A DNA stretch of 64,000 nucleotides from Aureimonas frigidaquae (lineage in GTDB: Bacteria; Pseudomonadota; Alphaproteobacteria; Rhizobiales; Rhizobiaceae). Location: contig NZ_BBWR01000019.1 in assembly GCF_001463905.1 (NCBI RefSeq), positions 1-64,000 of the forward strand, written 5' to 3'. A program made the position numbers and the translations under genes. The notes below the pieces were generated by a model. It was not told the origin of the DNA, searched no databases, and worked only from the letters and a program-made list of their open reading frames with translations. Position 1 is the first letter of the stretch, and each line of letters opens with the position of its first letter. Of the stretch, positions 39,079-48,723 are shown piece by piece.

Positions 39079-39972
39079 TCATGCATCCGGATGCCGACGA
39101 GGCGACATGAGTGGGGGGCCAAGTTCGACCAGCAGCATGGACGCGAAGATCAGGCCGCACCCCGCCAGGGCGACCGGCCCCAGCCTTTCGCCGAGGATGA
39201 GTGCCCCGAACAGGCCGGCGAAGAGGGTTTCGGACGACAGCATGACGGCGGCCTGTGGGCCGCTCGTATATTGCTGGGCGAAGCTCTGGATGGTGAAGCC
39301 GATGGCGGCGGAGACGAGGCCCGCGAAGAGAATCTCCGGCGCGGCGGCCAGGATGGCGGGCGGGTCAAAGGGCTCCAGCAGGAGCGCGCCGATCAGCGAC
39401 AGGCCACCCGCTACGGCGAACTGCACGCAGGACAGGCCGAAGGGGCGGCCCGTATCGGCCGCGAAGCGGCTGATGAAGAGGATCTGTAGCGACCAGAAAA
39501 TGGCGCCGACGATGACCAGGAGATCACCCGGCGACAGGGGGCCGAGATGCGCGCCGCCCATCATGGCGATGCCGGCAAAGGCCATGGGCGCGGCCACCAG
39601 CACCACGGCGTGCGGACGCACGCGAAACAGCGTCAGGGCCATCAGTGGCGTCAGCACCACGTAGAGCCCGGTCAGGAAGCCGGCATTGGTGACGCTCGTG
39701 GTGACCATGCCGATCTGTTGCAGGATCGAGCCGGCGAAGAGGAAACAGCCAATGGCGGCAAGGCCCGTCCGTTGCCGGCGCGTCAGCGGCTGCGCGTCCC
39801 GGCGGGCTTCGCGCTGCGCCAGCGGCAGAAGTGCCGCGGCCGCGATCAGGAAGCGCACGCCGGTGTAGGTCCAGGGTCCGAGCTTGTCCATGGCGGTGGA
39901 CTGGGCCACGAAGCCGAGGCCCCAGATCATCCCCGCCAGCAGCAGGAGCAGGTTCGCCTGAAGGCGGGTCAT
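39079..39972 (-). CDS. DMT-superfamily (EamA) transporter
   Basis: A 297-residue protein with ten predicted membrane helices formed by two EamA repeats (LLLLAGMIWGLGFVAQSTAM near the N-terminus; VIVGAIFWSLQILFISRFAA in the middle). Members export amino acids, metabolites or drugs; no substrate can be assigned. It is preceded on the opposite strand by the PRC-barrel gene. Confidence 0.9.
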   Translation of the reverse strand: MTRLQANLLLLLAGMIWGLGFVAQSTAMDKLGPWTYTGVRFLIAAAALLPLAQREARRDAQPLTRRQRTGLAAIGCFLFAGSILQQIGMVTTSVTNAGFLTGLYVVLTPLMALTLFRVRPHAVVLVAAPMAFAGIAMMGGAHLGPLSPGDLLVIVGAIFWSLQILFISRFAADTGRPFGLSCVQFAVAGGLSLIGALLLEPFDPPAILAAAPEILFAGLVSAAIGFTIQSFAQQYTSGPQAAVMLSSETLFAGLFGALILGERLGPVALAGCGLIFASMLLVELGPPLMSPRRHPDA

Positions 39973-40100
39973 GCGGCTGGCCTCAACCGGATGTGATGGG
40001 TGTGGGCAGCCGAGCCGACCGGTGATGGAACCGTTTTGGCCATCAGCGCCTTCTTGTGAGGCGCGAGCGCTACGCTCCGCTCAATTTCTACGAGGATTTC

Positions 40101-40565
40101 ATGAAGACGCTTCTGATCGCCGCAGGCCTTGCCACACTGATGGGCGGTACCGCCCTCGCACAGACCGCGACCCCCGCCGAGACCCCGGCCGCTGCGACGG
40201 CGGCGACGACCCCGGCCGGCAGCAACCCGGTCATCGTGGTGCTGCCTCCGGCCACGCAGGGCGCAGCCCCGGCGCATTTCCTGATCGACGATCTGGACGA
40301 TGAGAATGTTTACGGCGCGGATGGCGAGAAGGTCGGCGAGATCGAGGACTTCGTCGTCGGCACGGACGGCAGCATCGCGGCCGTGGTGATCGAGGTTGGT
40401 GGCTTCCTGGGCATCGGCGAGAAGGACGTGCTCGTCGACTGGAATGCGCTCGATATCAAGGTGCAGGACAACGACCTGCGGATCGACGCGCCGCTCCTGA
40501 CGCGCGCCGAGCTGGAAAACGCGCAGGACGTCGATGTCGACTCCATGGTGCTCGGCCGCGACTGA
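40101..40565 (+). CDS. Exported PRC-barrel domain protein
   Basis: A 154-residue protein with a signal peptide (residues 1-20, ALA-Q), an Ala/Thr/Pro linker, and a PRC-barrel at about 55-135: DDENVYGADGEKVGEIEDFV and VVIEVGGFLGIGEKDVLVDW. Cytoplasmic PRC barrels bind RNA or reaction centres; this exported type is common in Hyphomicrobiales and has no known role. It may be a stress or envelope protein. Divergent from the EamA transporter gene. Confidence 0.85.
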   Translation: MKTLLIAAGLATLMGGTALAQTATPAETPAAATAATTPAGSNPVIVVLPPATQGAAPAHFLIDDLDDENVYGADGEKVGEIEDFVVGTDGSIAAVVIEVGGFLGIGEKDVLVDWNALDIKVQDNDLRIDAPLLTRAELENAQDVDVDSMVLGRD

Positions 40566-40591
40566 GCCCAGCCGGCGGATCGGGGCGCCCG

Positions 40592-41206
40592 TCATGCGGC
40601 GGGCGTCCAGTCCTTCGGGCGGTAGCCGGGCAGGGACTCGATCCTGCCGAGCCATTGCATGACATGGTGGAACGCCCCGAGGTCGAAGCCGCCCTCCGGG
40701 GCGTCTTTCGTATAGGGATAGAGGGCAATGTCGGCGATGGTCGGCACAGGGCCGGCGATAAAGTCCTGCTGTGCCAGGACCCTCTCCATCACGGCCAGCA
40801 CCGCAAGGCCGCGCTCCATCAACTGGCCCATCCGTTCCGGCGTGGCGACGGCCTGCCGTTCCGGGTAGACGCTGATCGCACGCCGCACGGCGATGGCGGG
40901 CTCGTGCTGGTTCTGTTCGAAGAACATCCATTGCAGCATGGCCGCATGGGCGTAGCGCTCGGTCGGCAGGTAGGCCGTTCCGGCTGCCAGATAATGCAGG
41001 ATGGCCCCGGATTCGGCCAGGAAGCGCCCATCGTCGAGTTCGAGGAGCGGGCACTGGCCGATCGGGTTGCGGGCGAGAAAACCGGGCGCGCGTGTCGAGC
41101 CATCCCGCGTGGACTGTTCCACATGGACGAAGTCCTGGCCGGTCAGGGCCAGCAGTAGGCGCGGCTTGTAGCAATTGCCGCTGTCCAGCATTCCGAAGAT
41201 CCGCAT
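40592..41206 (-). CDS. Glutathione S-transferase family protein
   Basis: A 204-residue GST. The thioredoxin-like domain has MLDSGNCYKPRLLLAL (Ser/Cys near the glutathione site), NPIGQCPLLEL and the gamma-Glu contact LAESGAILHYLA. The helical domain has VPTIADIALYPYTK. The substrate is unknown. The ATG at 41206 is preceded by GGGAG. Convergent with the PRC-barrel gene. Confidence 0.9.
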   Translation of the reverse strand: MRIFGMLDSGNCYKPRLLLALTGQDFVHVEQSTRDGSTRAPGFLARNPIGQCPLLELDDGRFLAESGAILHYLAAGTAYLPTERYAHAAMLQWMFFEQNQHEPAIAVRRAISVYPERQAVATPERMGQLMERGLAVLAVMERVLAQQDFIAGPVPTIADIALYPYTKDAPEGGFDLGAFHHVMQWLGRIESLPGYRPKDWTPAA

Positions 41207-41310
41207 ATCGCCGCTCCCGTGTAGGCCACCATGGTGGTTCACCCTGTTCTAGGCGGGCGCGCCGGCCGGCTCCAATTCATAATCTGCGACCCCGGCATCA
41301 CCGCCGCTGA

Positions 41311-42672
<1,362 letters not shown>

Positions 42673-42695
42673 TCAACGGTGCGATGACGGTTCGG

Positions 42696-42723
42696 AAAGC
42701 GGGCTTCGGCCCGCTTTTCTTTT
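42696..42723 (+). terminator. Rho-independent terminator after aspartate aminotransferase
   Basis: Perfect 9-bp stem AAAGCGGGC/GCCCGCTTT with a UUCG tetraloop, followed by TCTTTT. Textbook terminator for the plus-strand gene. Confidence 0.9.
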
Positions 42724-42829
42724 GCCTGGTGCTCGGCCGTGTGTGTTCCCCGGCGCGATGTGGCATGGCTGCGGGCGAGCGGTCCGCAGCTACGGGAACC
42801 GTCGTCCGAAAGAACCGTAAAATCGATTG

Positions 42830-42942
42830 AAAAAAAAGCCGGGTTCGAAGAACCCGGCCAATCGAAGGGCCTACATAGGCAAACCCTTGGGAGGAAACGG
42901 TCGGGCGGAGGAATGGGAGGAGGTATTCCCCGGCCCCGACTG
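42830..42942 (-). ncRNA. Predicted anti-Shine-Dalgarno small RNA (resembles alpha-r14/NfeR1 'cuckoo' type)
   Basis: On the minus strand, from a promoter at 42949-42977, a transcript of about 113 nt can form three elements. First, a GUCGGG/CCCGAC stem with an inner GGAAU/AUUCC hairpin that displays CCUCCUCCC (complement of 42915-42923) in its loop. Second, a hairpin AAGGG...CCCUU with GCCU/AGGC inside, preceded by unpaired UUUCCUCCC (complement of 42889-42897). Third, a terminator with 9-bp stem GCCGGGUUC/GAACCCGGC and eight U. Repeated CCUCC loops facing ribosome-binding sites are the hallmark of rhizobial alpha-r14 and Rhodobacter CcsR-type RNAs. It lies 130 bp past lsrB on the same strand. 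Confidence 0.65.
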
Positions 42943-42948
42943 ATGGCA

Positions 42949-42977
42949 AGAATAACACGCCCCGATTGGTCCACCAG
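42949..42977 (-). promoter_or_regulatory. Promoter of the small RNA
   Basis: Minus-strand -10 TATTCT (42954-42949) with a weak -35-like CTGGTG (42977-42972) at 17-bp spacing, placing the start near 42942. A weak -35 fits an activator-dependent promoter. Confidence 0.5.
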
Positions 42978-42987
42978 AGCGGTCTGC

Positions 42988-43016
42988 GCATGCCAGTCAT
43001 GCGTTTTAAGCATGAC
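42988..43016. promoter_or_regulatory. LysR-type dyad upstream of the small RNA
   Basis: GTCATGC (42996-43002) and GCATGAC (43010-43016) are perfect 7-bp inverted arms with a 7-bp spacer, and contain T-N11-A. The centre (43006) is about 64 bp upstream of the predicted start, where LysR activators normally have their recognition site. A further GCATG (42988-42992), paired with CATGC (42998-43002), could be the activation site. Confidence 0.6.
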
Positions 43017-43073
43017 ACCCCCGGCCGGAGTGATCCGGCCACCGTCATAACATGCGGCAGGGCATCGGGTTCC

Positions 43074-43970
43074 CTAGAAGGCCCAGGTCCGCGCCTTGGC
43101 GATGAGGAAGTCCCGGAAGACCTTCAGCTTGGCGGAGTCGCGCAACTGCTCCGGGTAGCAGAGATAGGTATCGAAAGCCGGCATCTCCATTTCCGGCAGG
43201 ACCTGCACGAGCTTGGAGTCCTTGTCGACCATGTAGTCGGGCAAGAGGGCCACCCCGATGCCGCGCTCGATCGCCGACTTGACCGCCATGAGATTGTTGA
43301 TCTGCAGGATCGCACTGCGCGACATGCCGTCGGGCAAGCCGACCGTTTCCAGCGTGTTCAGGTTGCGCAGATAGGGCGGGGCCGGCTCGCCGAAGGTGAT
43401 GAGCCGATGCCGGTCCAGATCGGCGATGGTCTCGGGCCGTCCGTAGCGTTGCAGGTAGCTCGGCGCGGCATAGACATGCAGATGCACGGTGAAGAGCCGG
43501 CGCTGGATCAGGTCGGGCTGCTGGGGCTGGCGCAGGCGGATGGCGCAATCGGCCTTCCGCATGGTCAGGTCGATCTCCTCGTTGTCGAAGACCAGTTGCA
43601 GCTCCAACTCCGGGTAGAGTTCGAGAAATTCCTGGGCACGGTGGGTGAGCCAGCCGGAACCGAGGCCCACCGTCGTCGTGACGCGCAGCTTGCCGCTCGG
43701 CTTTTCCTTCGTCTCGGTGAGCTGCATGCGCACGGTTTCGAGCTGCTTGAGCACGTCCGTGGCGGTGCGAAACAGGATTTCGCCCTGTTCGGACAGGACC
43801 AGGCCACGGGCGTGGCGATGGAAGAGCGGGGCTCCGATTTCCTGCTCGAGTGCGGCGACCTGGCGGCTGATGGCCGACTGGCTGAGATTGAGCGCGTTGG
43901 CGGCATGGGTGAACGAGCCGGCCTCCGCCGCCGCGTGGAAGATGCGCAGCTTGTCCCAGTCCAGCGCCAT
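43074..43970 (-). CDS. lsrB: LysR-family regulator LsrB/VtlR
   Basis: A 298-residue LysR regulator with WDKLRIFHAAAEAGSFTHAA and NLSQSAISRQVAALEQEIG as the winged helix, and an effector domain with LRVTTTVGLGSGWLTHRAQ, ADCAIRLRQPQQPDLIQRRL and FDTYLCYPEQ. These stretches match what I know of LsrB of Sinorhizobium and VtlR of Brucella, regulators of redox and lipopolysaccharide genes, small RNAs and DUF1127 proteins. The neighbouring trxB, 45 bp upstream on the same strand, is the conserved context. The predicted anti-SD small RNA downstream carries a LysR-type operator, so it is the prime target. Confidence 0.9.
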   Translation of the reverse strand: MALDWDKLRIFHAAAEAGSFTHAANALNLSQSAISRQVAALEQEIGAPLFHRHARGLVLSEQGEILFRTATDVLKQLETVRMQLTETKEKPSGKLRVTTTVGLGSGWLTHRAQEFLELYPELELQLVFDNEEIDLTMRKADCAIRLRQPQQPDLIQRRLFTVHLHVYAAPSYLQRYGRPETIADLDRHRLITFGEPAPPYLRNLNTLETVGLPDGMSRSAILQINNLMAVKSAIERGIGVALLPDYMVDKDSKLVQVLPEMEMPAFDTYLCYPEQLRDSAKLKVFRDFLIAKARTWAF

Positions 43971-44015
43971 TGTGTCGTCCGCCTCCCGTTGCGTCCCGCC
44001 TGTCCGACGTGTCGT

Positions 44016-44993
44016 TTATTCCGCGGCCTGCCGTTCGCCTGTCGCCGGCGCGCGTGCGGCCAGCCAGCGCTCCGCTTCCAGCGCGGCCATGCAGCCGAGC
44101 CCTGCGGCCGTGACGGCCTGGCGGTAGACATCGTCCGCCACGTCGCCCGCCGCGAAGACGCCCTCGATCGAGGTTTGCGTCGTGCCGGGCTCGACCCAGA
44201 GATATCCTCCCTGTTTCATGCGCAGCTGGCCGGCGAAGAGCTCCGTGGCCGGCGCATGGCCGATGGCCACGAAGACACCGTCCGTCGGGTGCTCCGTCAC
44301 GGCGCCGCTCGTGCGGTCGCGCAGCCGGACCCCGGTGACCTGGCGCATGGGATGCGTCATGCCGACGACATCGGCGATCTCCGCATTCCAGATGACGGAG
44401 ACGTTTTCCCGCGCGAGAAGACGGTCCTGCATGATGCGCTCCGCCCGGAAGGCATCGCGCCGATGGACGACCGTAACGCTGCGGGCGATGTGCGACAGAT
44501 AGAGGGCCTCCTCCACGGCCGTGTTGCCGCCGCCCACCACCACGACATCCTTGCCACGATAGAAGAAGCCGTCGCAGGTCGCGCAGGCCGAAACGCCGAA
44601 GCCCTGGAACTCTGCTTCGCTGTCGAGGCCGAGCCAGCGGGCCTGTGCCCCGGTGGCGATGACCAGCGCATCGGCGGTGTAGACGGCCCCGCCATCGCCG
44701 CGCAGGCGGAAGGGGCGCACCGAAAGATCGGCCTCCACGATCAGGTCGGCCACCATCTCGGTGCCCATCGCCAGGGCCTGGGCCTTCATCTGTTCCATGA
44801 GCCAGGGGCCCTGGATCGGATCGGCGAAGCCGGGATAGTTCTCGACATCGGAGGTGATGGTCAGCTGGCCACCCTCCTGCAGCCCGGCGACCATGAGCGG
44901 CTTCATCATGGCGCGCGCGGCGTAGATCGCCGCCGTGTAGCCGGCCGGGCCGGACCCGATGATCAGAATCTCCGCGTGACGCTCGGCAGTCAT
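44016..44993 (-). CDS. trxB: Thioredoxin-disulfide reductase
   Basis: A 325-residue flavoenzyme that reduces thioredoxin with NADPH. FAD site LIIGSGPAGYTAAIYAARA, redox centre CATC (Cys137 and Cys140), NADPH loop VVVVGGGNTAVEEALYLS, and the C-terminal FAD motif GVFAAGDVADDVYRQAVTAA are all intact. Start ATG at 44993; the frame remains open upstream without similarity. trxB-lsrB form a probable operon. Confidence 0.97.
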   Translation of the reverse strand: MTAERHAEILIIGSGPAGYTAAIYAARAMMKPLMVAGLQEGGQLTITSDVENYPGFADPIQGPWLMEQMKAQALAMGTEMVADLIVEADLSVRPFRLRGDGGAVYTADALVIATGAQARWLGLDSEAEFQGFGVSACATCDGFFYRGKDVVVVGGGNTAVEEALYLSHIARSVTVVHRRDAFRAERIMQDRLLARENVSVIWNAEIADVVGMTHPMRQVTGVRLRDRTSGAVTEHPTDGVFVAIGHAPATELFAGQLRMKQGGYLWVEPGTTQTSIEGVFAAGDVADDVYRQAVTAAGLGCMAALEAERWLAARAPATGERQAAE

Positions 44994-45141
44994 GGCTTGA
45001 TACTTTCGATGGTCGGTGCTGCGTCGCAGGTGGCCCCTGCATCGTGCTCCTTCAATAGAGGACGCCTGCGGTGGAGACAACAAGGGTTGCACGTTGGCCA
45101 CAGTCCTGTCCGCGTCCCGCCTCCGGCGGCCGGGCCGGCGG

Positions 45142-45171
45142 TTGACCATCCGCGCGGGGCGCTGCTAATTT
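45142..45171 (+). promoter_or_regulatory. Candidate promoter upstream of the ABC exporter
   Basis: TTGACC (45142-45147), 18-bp spacer, TAATTT (45166-45171), in the 408-bp gap between divergent trxB and the ABC exporter. It leads into a 14-codon open frame (45213-45257) with AGGAAAGGGGG ahead of its ATG, possibly a leader peptide. Confidence 0.35.
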
Positions 45172-45212
45172 GGGAGACCTTGCAACGACGCACCAGGAAA
45201 GGGGGCGGCTTG

Positions 45213-45257
45213 ATGAGATATCCGATGTTCGCGCGCCCCTCGACGATCCAGGCCTGA
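45213..45257 (+). other. 14-codon open frame, possible leader peptide
   Basis: ATG to TGA encoding a 14-residue peptide beginning MRYPMFARP, with a purine-rich ribosome site 8 bases upstream and a candidate promoter further up. No run of a single amino acid suggests classical attenuation. Translation is uncertain. Confidence 0.25.
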
Positions 45258-45401
45258 CACGGCCTGCCTTTCGTTTCCCGCTCGATAGGCCCCTCTGCCC
45301 ATCCGGCTTCGCTGCTTGCCCACCCCTGCAAGGCAATCCCCATCGCTGACGGGCGTCCGATTCGCCCGCATTGAGGAGCGGCTTTCCCGCCGCAGACGAT
45401 C

Positions 45402-47189
45402 ATGACCCAGTCCAAGACACGTGCGCGCAGCGCCATGAGCCGCGTGCTCGCCTTCACCATCGGCAACTGGCGCCAGGAGTGGCGGCTGGTCTGCCTGATC
45501 CTGTGTACCATTACGCTGGCGACGCTGGCCGATATCGCCATGCCCGTCTTTGCCGGCCGGCTGGTCGATGCGGTCGCCTCCGTCGACCGGGAGGCGGGCC
45601 TTTCCTCGGCGCTGAACGCGCTGGCCGCCATGGCCGGGCTCGGCCTTGCCTATGTCGGGTTGCGGCATCTGGCCTGGGCGGCGGTCGTGCCCATGACACT
45701 GCGCATCATGGGGCGGGTGTCCCAGGCGGGGTTCGCGCAGGTCCAGCGCTTTTCCGCCGACTGGCACGCCAACAGCTTCTCCGGCTCCACCGTGCGGCAG
45801 ATCACGCGCGGCATGTGGGCGCTGGACATCCTCCATGACGTGCTTCTGCTGGCCTTGTGGCCTTCGGTCGTGGTGCTGGTCGGCGCGGTGGCGATTCTGG
45901 GCTGGCAGTGGCCGATCATGGGCCTGGCCATGGGGGCAGGGGCGCTCGCCTATATCTTCCTCACCGTGTTCCTGACGCTGCGCTGGATCGCCCCCGTGGC
46001 GCGCCAGTCCAACAAGATGGACACGCGCGTCGGCGGCGTGCTCGCCGATGCGCTCGCCTGCAACGCCGTGGTCAAGACCTTCGCCGCCGAGGCGCGGGAA
46101 GAGACGCGCCTGTCCGATGCGGTGGCGGAGTGGCAGCGCCGCACCGACGTGACATGGATGCGCTTCACCTGGGCCGCGACCCTGCAGACGGCGCTGCTCT
46201 GGGCCGTCCGGATCGGGCTGGCCGGCCTGTCCGTGTATCTTTGGGCCATCGGGCAGGCGACACCCGGTGACGTGACCTATGTGCTGACGACCTATTTCGT
46301 GGTGCAGGGCTATCTGCGGGACATCGGCATGCATGTGAACAACCTGCAGCGCTCGGTGAACGAGATGGAGGAACTGGTCGATCTGCACGACGAGGTGCCC
46401 GCGGTGGCCGACCGGCCTGGCGCCGAGCCGATCGCGGTGACGCACGGGGAGATCGTCTTCGATCGGGTGCACTTCCGCTATGGGGGCCACGCCACCCCGC
46501 TCTATGACGGGCTGACGGTCACCATCCCGGCCGGCCAGAGGGTCGGGCTAGTCGGTCATTCGGGATCGGGCAAGACGACCTTCGTCAAGCTGATCCAGCG
46601 CCTGCACGACGTGACCGGCGGCGAAATCCGGATCGACGGCCAGGCGATCGACCAGGTCACGCAGGCCTCGTTGCGCCGCAACGTGGCGGTGGTGCCGCAG
46701 GAATCCATCCTGTTCCACCGCAGCCTGACCGAGAACATCGCCTATGGCCGCCCCGACGCGTCGCAGGTAGAGATCGAGGAGGCGGCGCGGCTCGCCTCCG
46801 CCCACGACTTCATTCTGCGCCTGCCGCAAGCCTATGGCACGCTGGTGGGGGAGCGGGGCGTGAAACTGTCGGGCGGCGAGCGGCAGCGCGTGGCCCTGGC
46901 GCGCGCCTTCCTGGCGGATGCGCCGATCCTGATCCTGGACGAGGCGACCTCGGCCCTCGATTCGGAATCGGAGCGTCTCATCCAGGCGGCGATGGAGCGG
47001 TTGATGGCCGGGCGCACCTCGCTCGTCATCGCCCACCGTCTGTCGACCGTGCGCACGCTCGACCGGATCCTGGTCTTCGATCGGGGCCGGATCGTCGAGG
47101 ACGGGACGCATGATACGCTGATGACCCTCAATGGCGGCATCTATCGCAGCCTGACGGAGCATCAGAGCGGGTCGGGCCTGGCGGCCTGA
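45402..47189 (+). CDS. ABC exporter, fused permease/ATPase
   Basis: A 595-residue half-transporter. Six membrane helices occupy residues about 25-310, including IMGRVSQAGFAQVQRF with coupling-helix features. The ATPase domain has Walker A GHSGSGKTTFVKLI, Q-loop VVPQESILF, signature LSGGERQRVALARAF, Walker B ILILDEATSALDSE and switch His in IAHRLSTV. Substrate unknown. It is a probable paralogue of the exporter at 9692. The next gene, trkH, starts about 110 bp later. Confidence 0.92.
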   Translation: MTQSKTRARSAMSRVLAFTIGNWRQEWRLVCLILCTITLATLADIAMPVFAGRLVDAVASVDREAGLSSALNALAAMAGLGLAYVGLRHLAWAAVVPMTLRIMGRVSQAGFAQVQRFSADWHANSFSGSTVRQITRGMWALDILHDVLLLALWPSVVVLVGAVAILGWQWPIMGLAMGAGALAYIFLTVFLTLRWIAPVARQSNKMDTRVGGVLADALACNAVVKTFAAEAREETRLSDAVAEWQRRTDVTWMRFTWAATLQTALLWAVRIGLAGLSVYLWAIGQATPGDVTYVLTTYFVVQGYLRDIGMHVNNLQRSVNEMEELVDLHDEVPAVADRPGAEPIAVTHGEIVFDRVHFRYGGHATPLYDGLTVTIPAGQRVGLVGHSGSGKTTFVKLIQRLHDVTGGEIRIDGQAIDQVTQASLRRNVAVVPQESILFHRSLTENIAYGRPDASQVEIEEAARLASAHDFILRLPQAYGTLVGERGVKLSGGERQRVALARAFLADAPILILDEATSALDSESERLIQAAMERLMAGRTSLVIAHRLSTVRTLDRILVFDRGRIVEDGTHDTLMTLNGGIYRSLTEHQSGSGLAA

Positions 47190-47298
47190 GGTCCATCTCG
47201 TCGCGGCGGCCGGTAGGCAGGCCAGCCGCGACGGGTTACAAGCAGACGATCGGTCTGCCGGCAGGGGAAACAACGCAATTTTCAGAACCGTTTCCCAC

Positions 47299-48723
47299 GT
47301 GTCGTCCATTTTCGGGCTGGCGCTGGCCGGCGCCATGCTCCTGCCCGCTCTCCTGGACTTTGCCGACGGCAATGACGACTACCGCGTCTTCCTGGGCTCC
47401 GCGGCGCTGATCGGCTCGGTCTGCAGCCTGGTGGCCGTGGCGACGCGCGGCCAGCGCATCCAGCCGACGCCCGAGCTCGGCTTCGTCCTCGTCACGGGCG
47501 TCTGGCTCGTCTCCTGCGTGGTGGCGGCCGTGCCGCTCTATCTCGCCTCGATCGGCCTCAGCGTTGCGGATGCCATGTTCGAATCCGTCTCCGGCCTGAC
47601 CACCACCGGCGCCACGGTGATCGTCGGGCTGGATGCGCTGCCGCGCGGCATTCTCCTGTGGCGCGCGCTGCTGAACTGGCTCGGCGGCATCGGCATCATC
47701 GGCATGGTGCTTTTGATCCTGCCGTCCCTGCGCGTGGGTGGCCTGTCCCTGTTCCATCTGGAAAGTTCCGACCGGTCGGACAAGATGCTGCCGCGTGTGC
47801 AGCAGCTCGCCAGCGGCATCATCTCGATCTATCTGGTGCTGACGGTCGCCTGTGCCGTGGCCTACGGCGCCTTCGGCATGGATGATTTCGACGCCGTCGC
47901 GCATGCCATGGCCACGGTGGCCACCGGCGGTTTCTCCACCCACGATGCGAGCCTCGGCTATTTCGACAGCGACGGAATCCTGCTCGTCGCCACCGTCTTC
48001 ATGCTGCTCGGGGCCTTGCCCTTCGTGCTCTATATCCGCTTCTTCCTGCCGCGCCAGTTCCAGCGCTGGCAGGATCCGCAGGTTGCGCTCTTTCTCTGGA
48101 TCACCGTCATCTGCACGGTCATCCTCATCACCATGCGCCTGTGGCACAACGACGTCGGGCCCTGGGATGCCTTCGTATCCTCGGCCTTTAACTTCGTGTC
48201 GATCATCACCACGACGGGCTTTGCCTCCGAGGACTTCACCGGCTGGTCGCATGCGGCGGTGGGCATCTTCTTCATCGCCATGTTCATCGGCGGCTGCGCG
48301 GGATCGACATCGGGCGGCATCAAGGTCAACCGCATCCTCATTCTGTGGAGCGTTGTCCAGGCAGGCTTCGGCAAGCTGCTGCGGCCCCGCTCCATCCAGC
48401 CGCTGCGCTACGGGCACCGCGACATTTCGGCCGATGGGGTGCAGAGCGTCACCATCTTCATCTCGCTCTTCTTCGCGCTCCTGATGATCGGCACCGGCGC
48501 CCTCGCTACGCTGGGCCTCGACTTCGTCACCGCTTTCTCCGGCGCTCTGACGGCACTGGCCAACACCGGTCCGGGCTTCGGCGACATTATCGGGCCGGCC
48601 GGCAATTTCGCCGCTATCGACGATCATGCTCTCTGGGTTCTGGTCTTCCTGATGCTGGTCGGCCGGCTGGAGATCGTCACCGTGCTCATTCTCCTGTCGC
48701 CGGCATTCTGGAGGGGGCGCTGA
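47299..48723 (+). CDS. trkH: TrkH-family potassium uptake protein
   Basis: A 474-residue K+ channel-like subunit with four membrane-pore-membrane repeats. Selectivity loops are visible as ESVSGLTTTGATVIV, ATVATGGFSTHDASL, NFVSIITTTGFASEDF and ALTALANTGPGFGDIIG. It needs a TrkA-type regulator, not in this window. The GTG at 47299 is the first ordinary start, but similarity to rhizobial TrkH seems to extend a few codons upstream (NAIFRTVSH), with AGGGGA before an ATT at 47278, so a rare ATT start is possible. The next gene overlaps its stop. Confidence 0.94.
   Translation: MSSIFGLALAGAMLLPALLDFADGNDDYRVFLGSAALIGSVCSLVAVATRGQRIQPTPELGFVLVTGVWLVSCVVAAVPLYLASIGLSVADAMFESVSGLTTTGATVIVGLDALPRGILLWRALLNWLGGIGIIGMVLLILPSLRVGGLSLFHLESSDRSDKMLPRVQQLASGIISIYLVLTVACAVAYGAFGMDDFDAVAHAMATVATGGFSTHDASLGYFDSDGILLVATVFMLLGALPFVLYIRFFLPRQFQRWQDPQVALFLWITVICTVILITMRLWHNDVGPWDAFVSSAFNFVSIITTTGFASEDFTGWSHAAVGIFFIAMFIGGCAGSTSGGIKVNRILILWSVVQAGFGKLLRPRSIQPLRYGHRDISADGVQSVTIFISLFFALLMIGTGALATLGLDFVTAFSGALTALANTGPGFGDIIGPAGNFAAIDDHALWVLVFLMLVGRLEIVTVLILLSPAFWRGR

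Noticed and set aside
42966-45257. 763-codon plus-strand frame over lsrB and trxB
   Set aside because: Antisense to two clearly identified genes; no domains.
47201-47232. Inverted repeat GTCGCGGC/GCCGCGAC after the ABC exporter
   Set aside because: Long loop and no U-run; too weak to call as a terminator.
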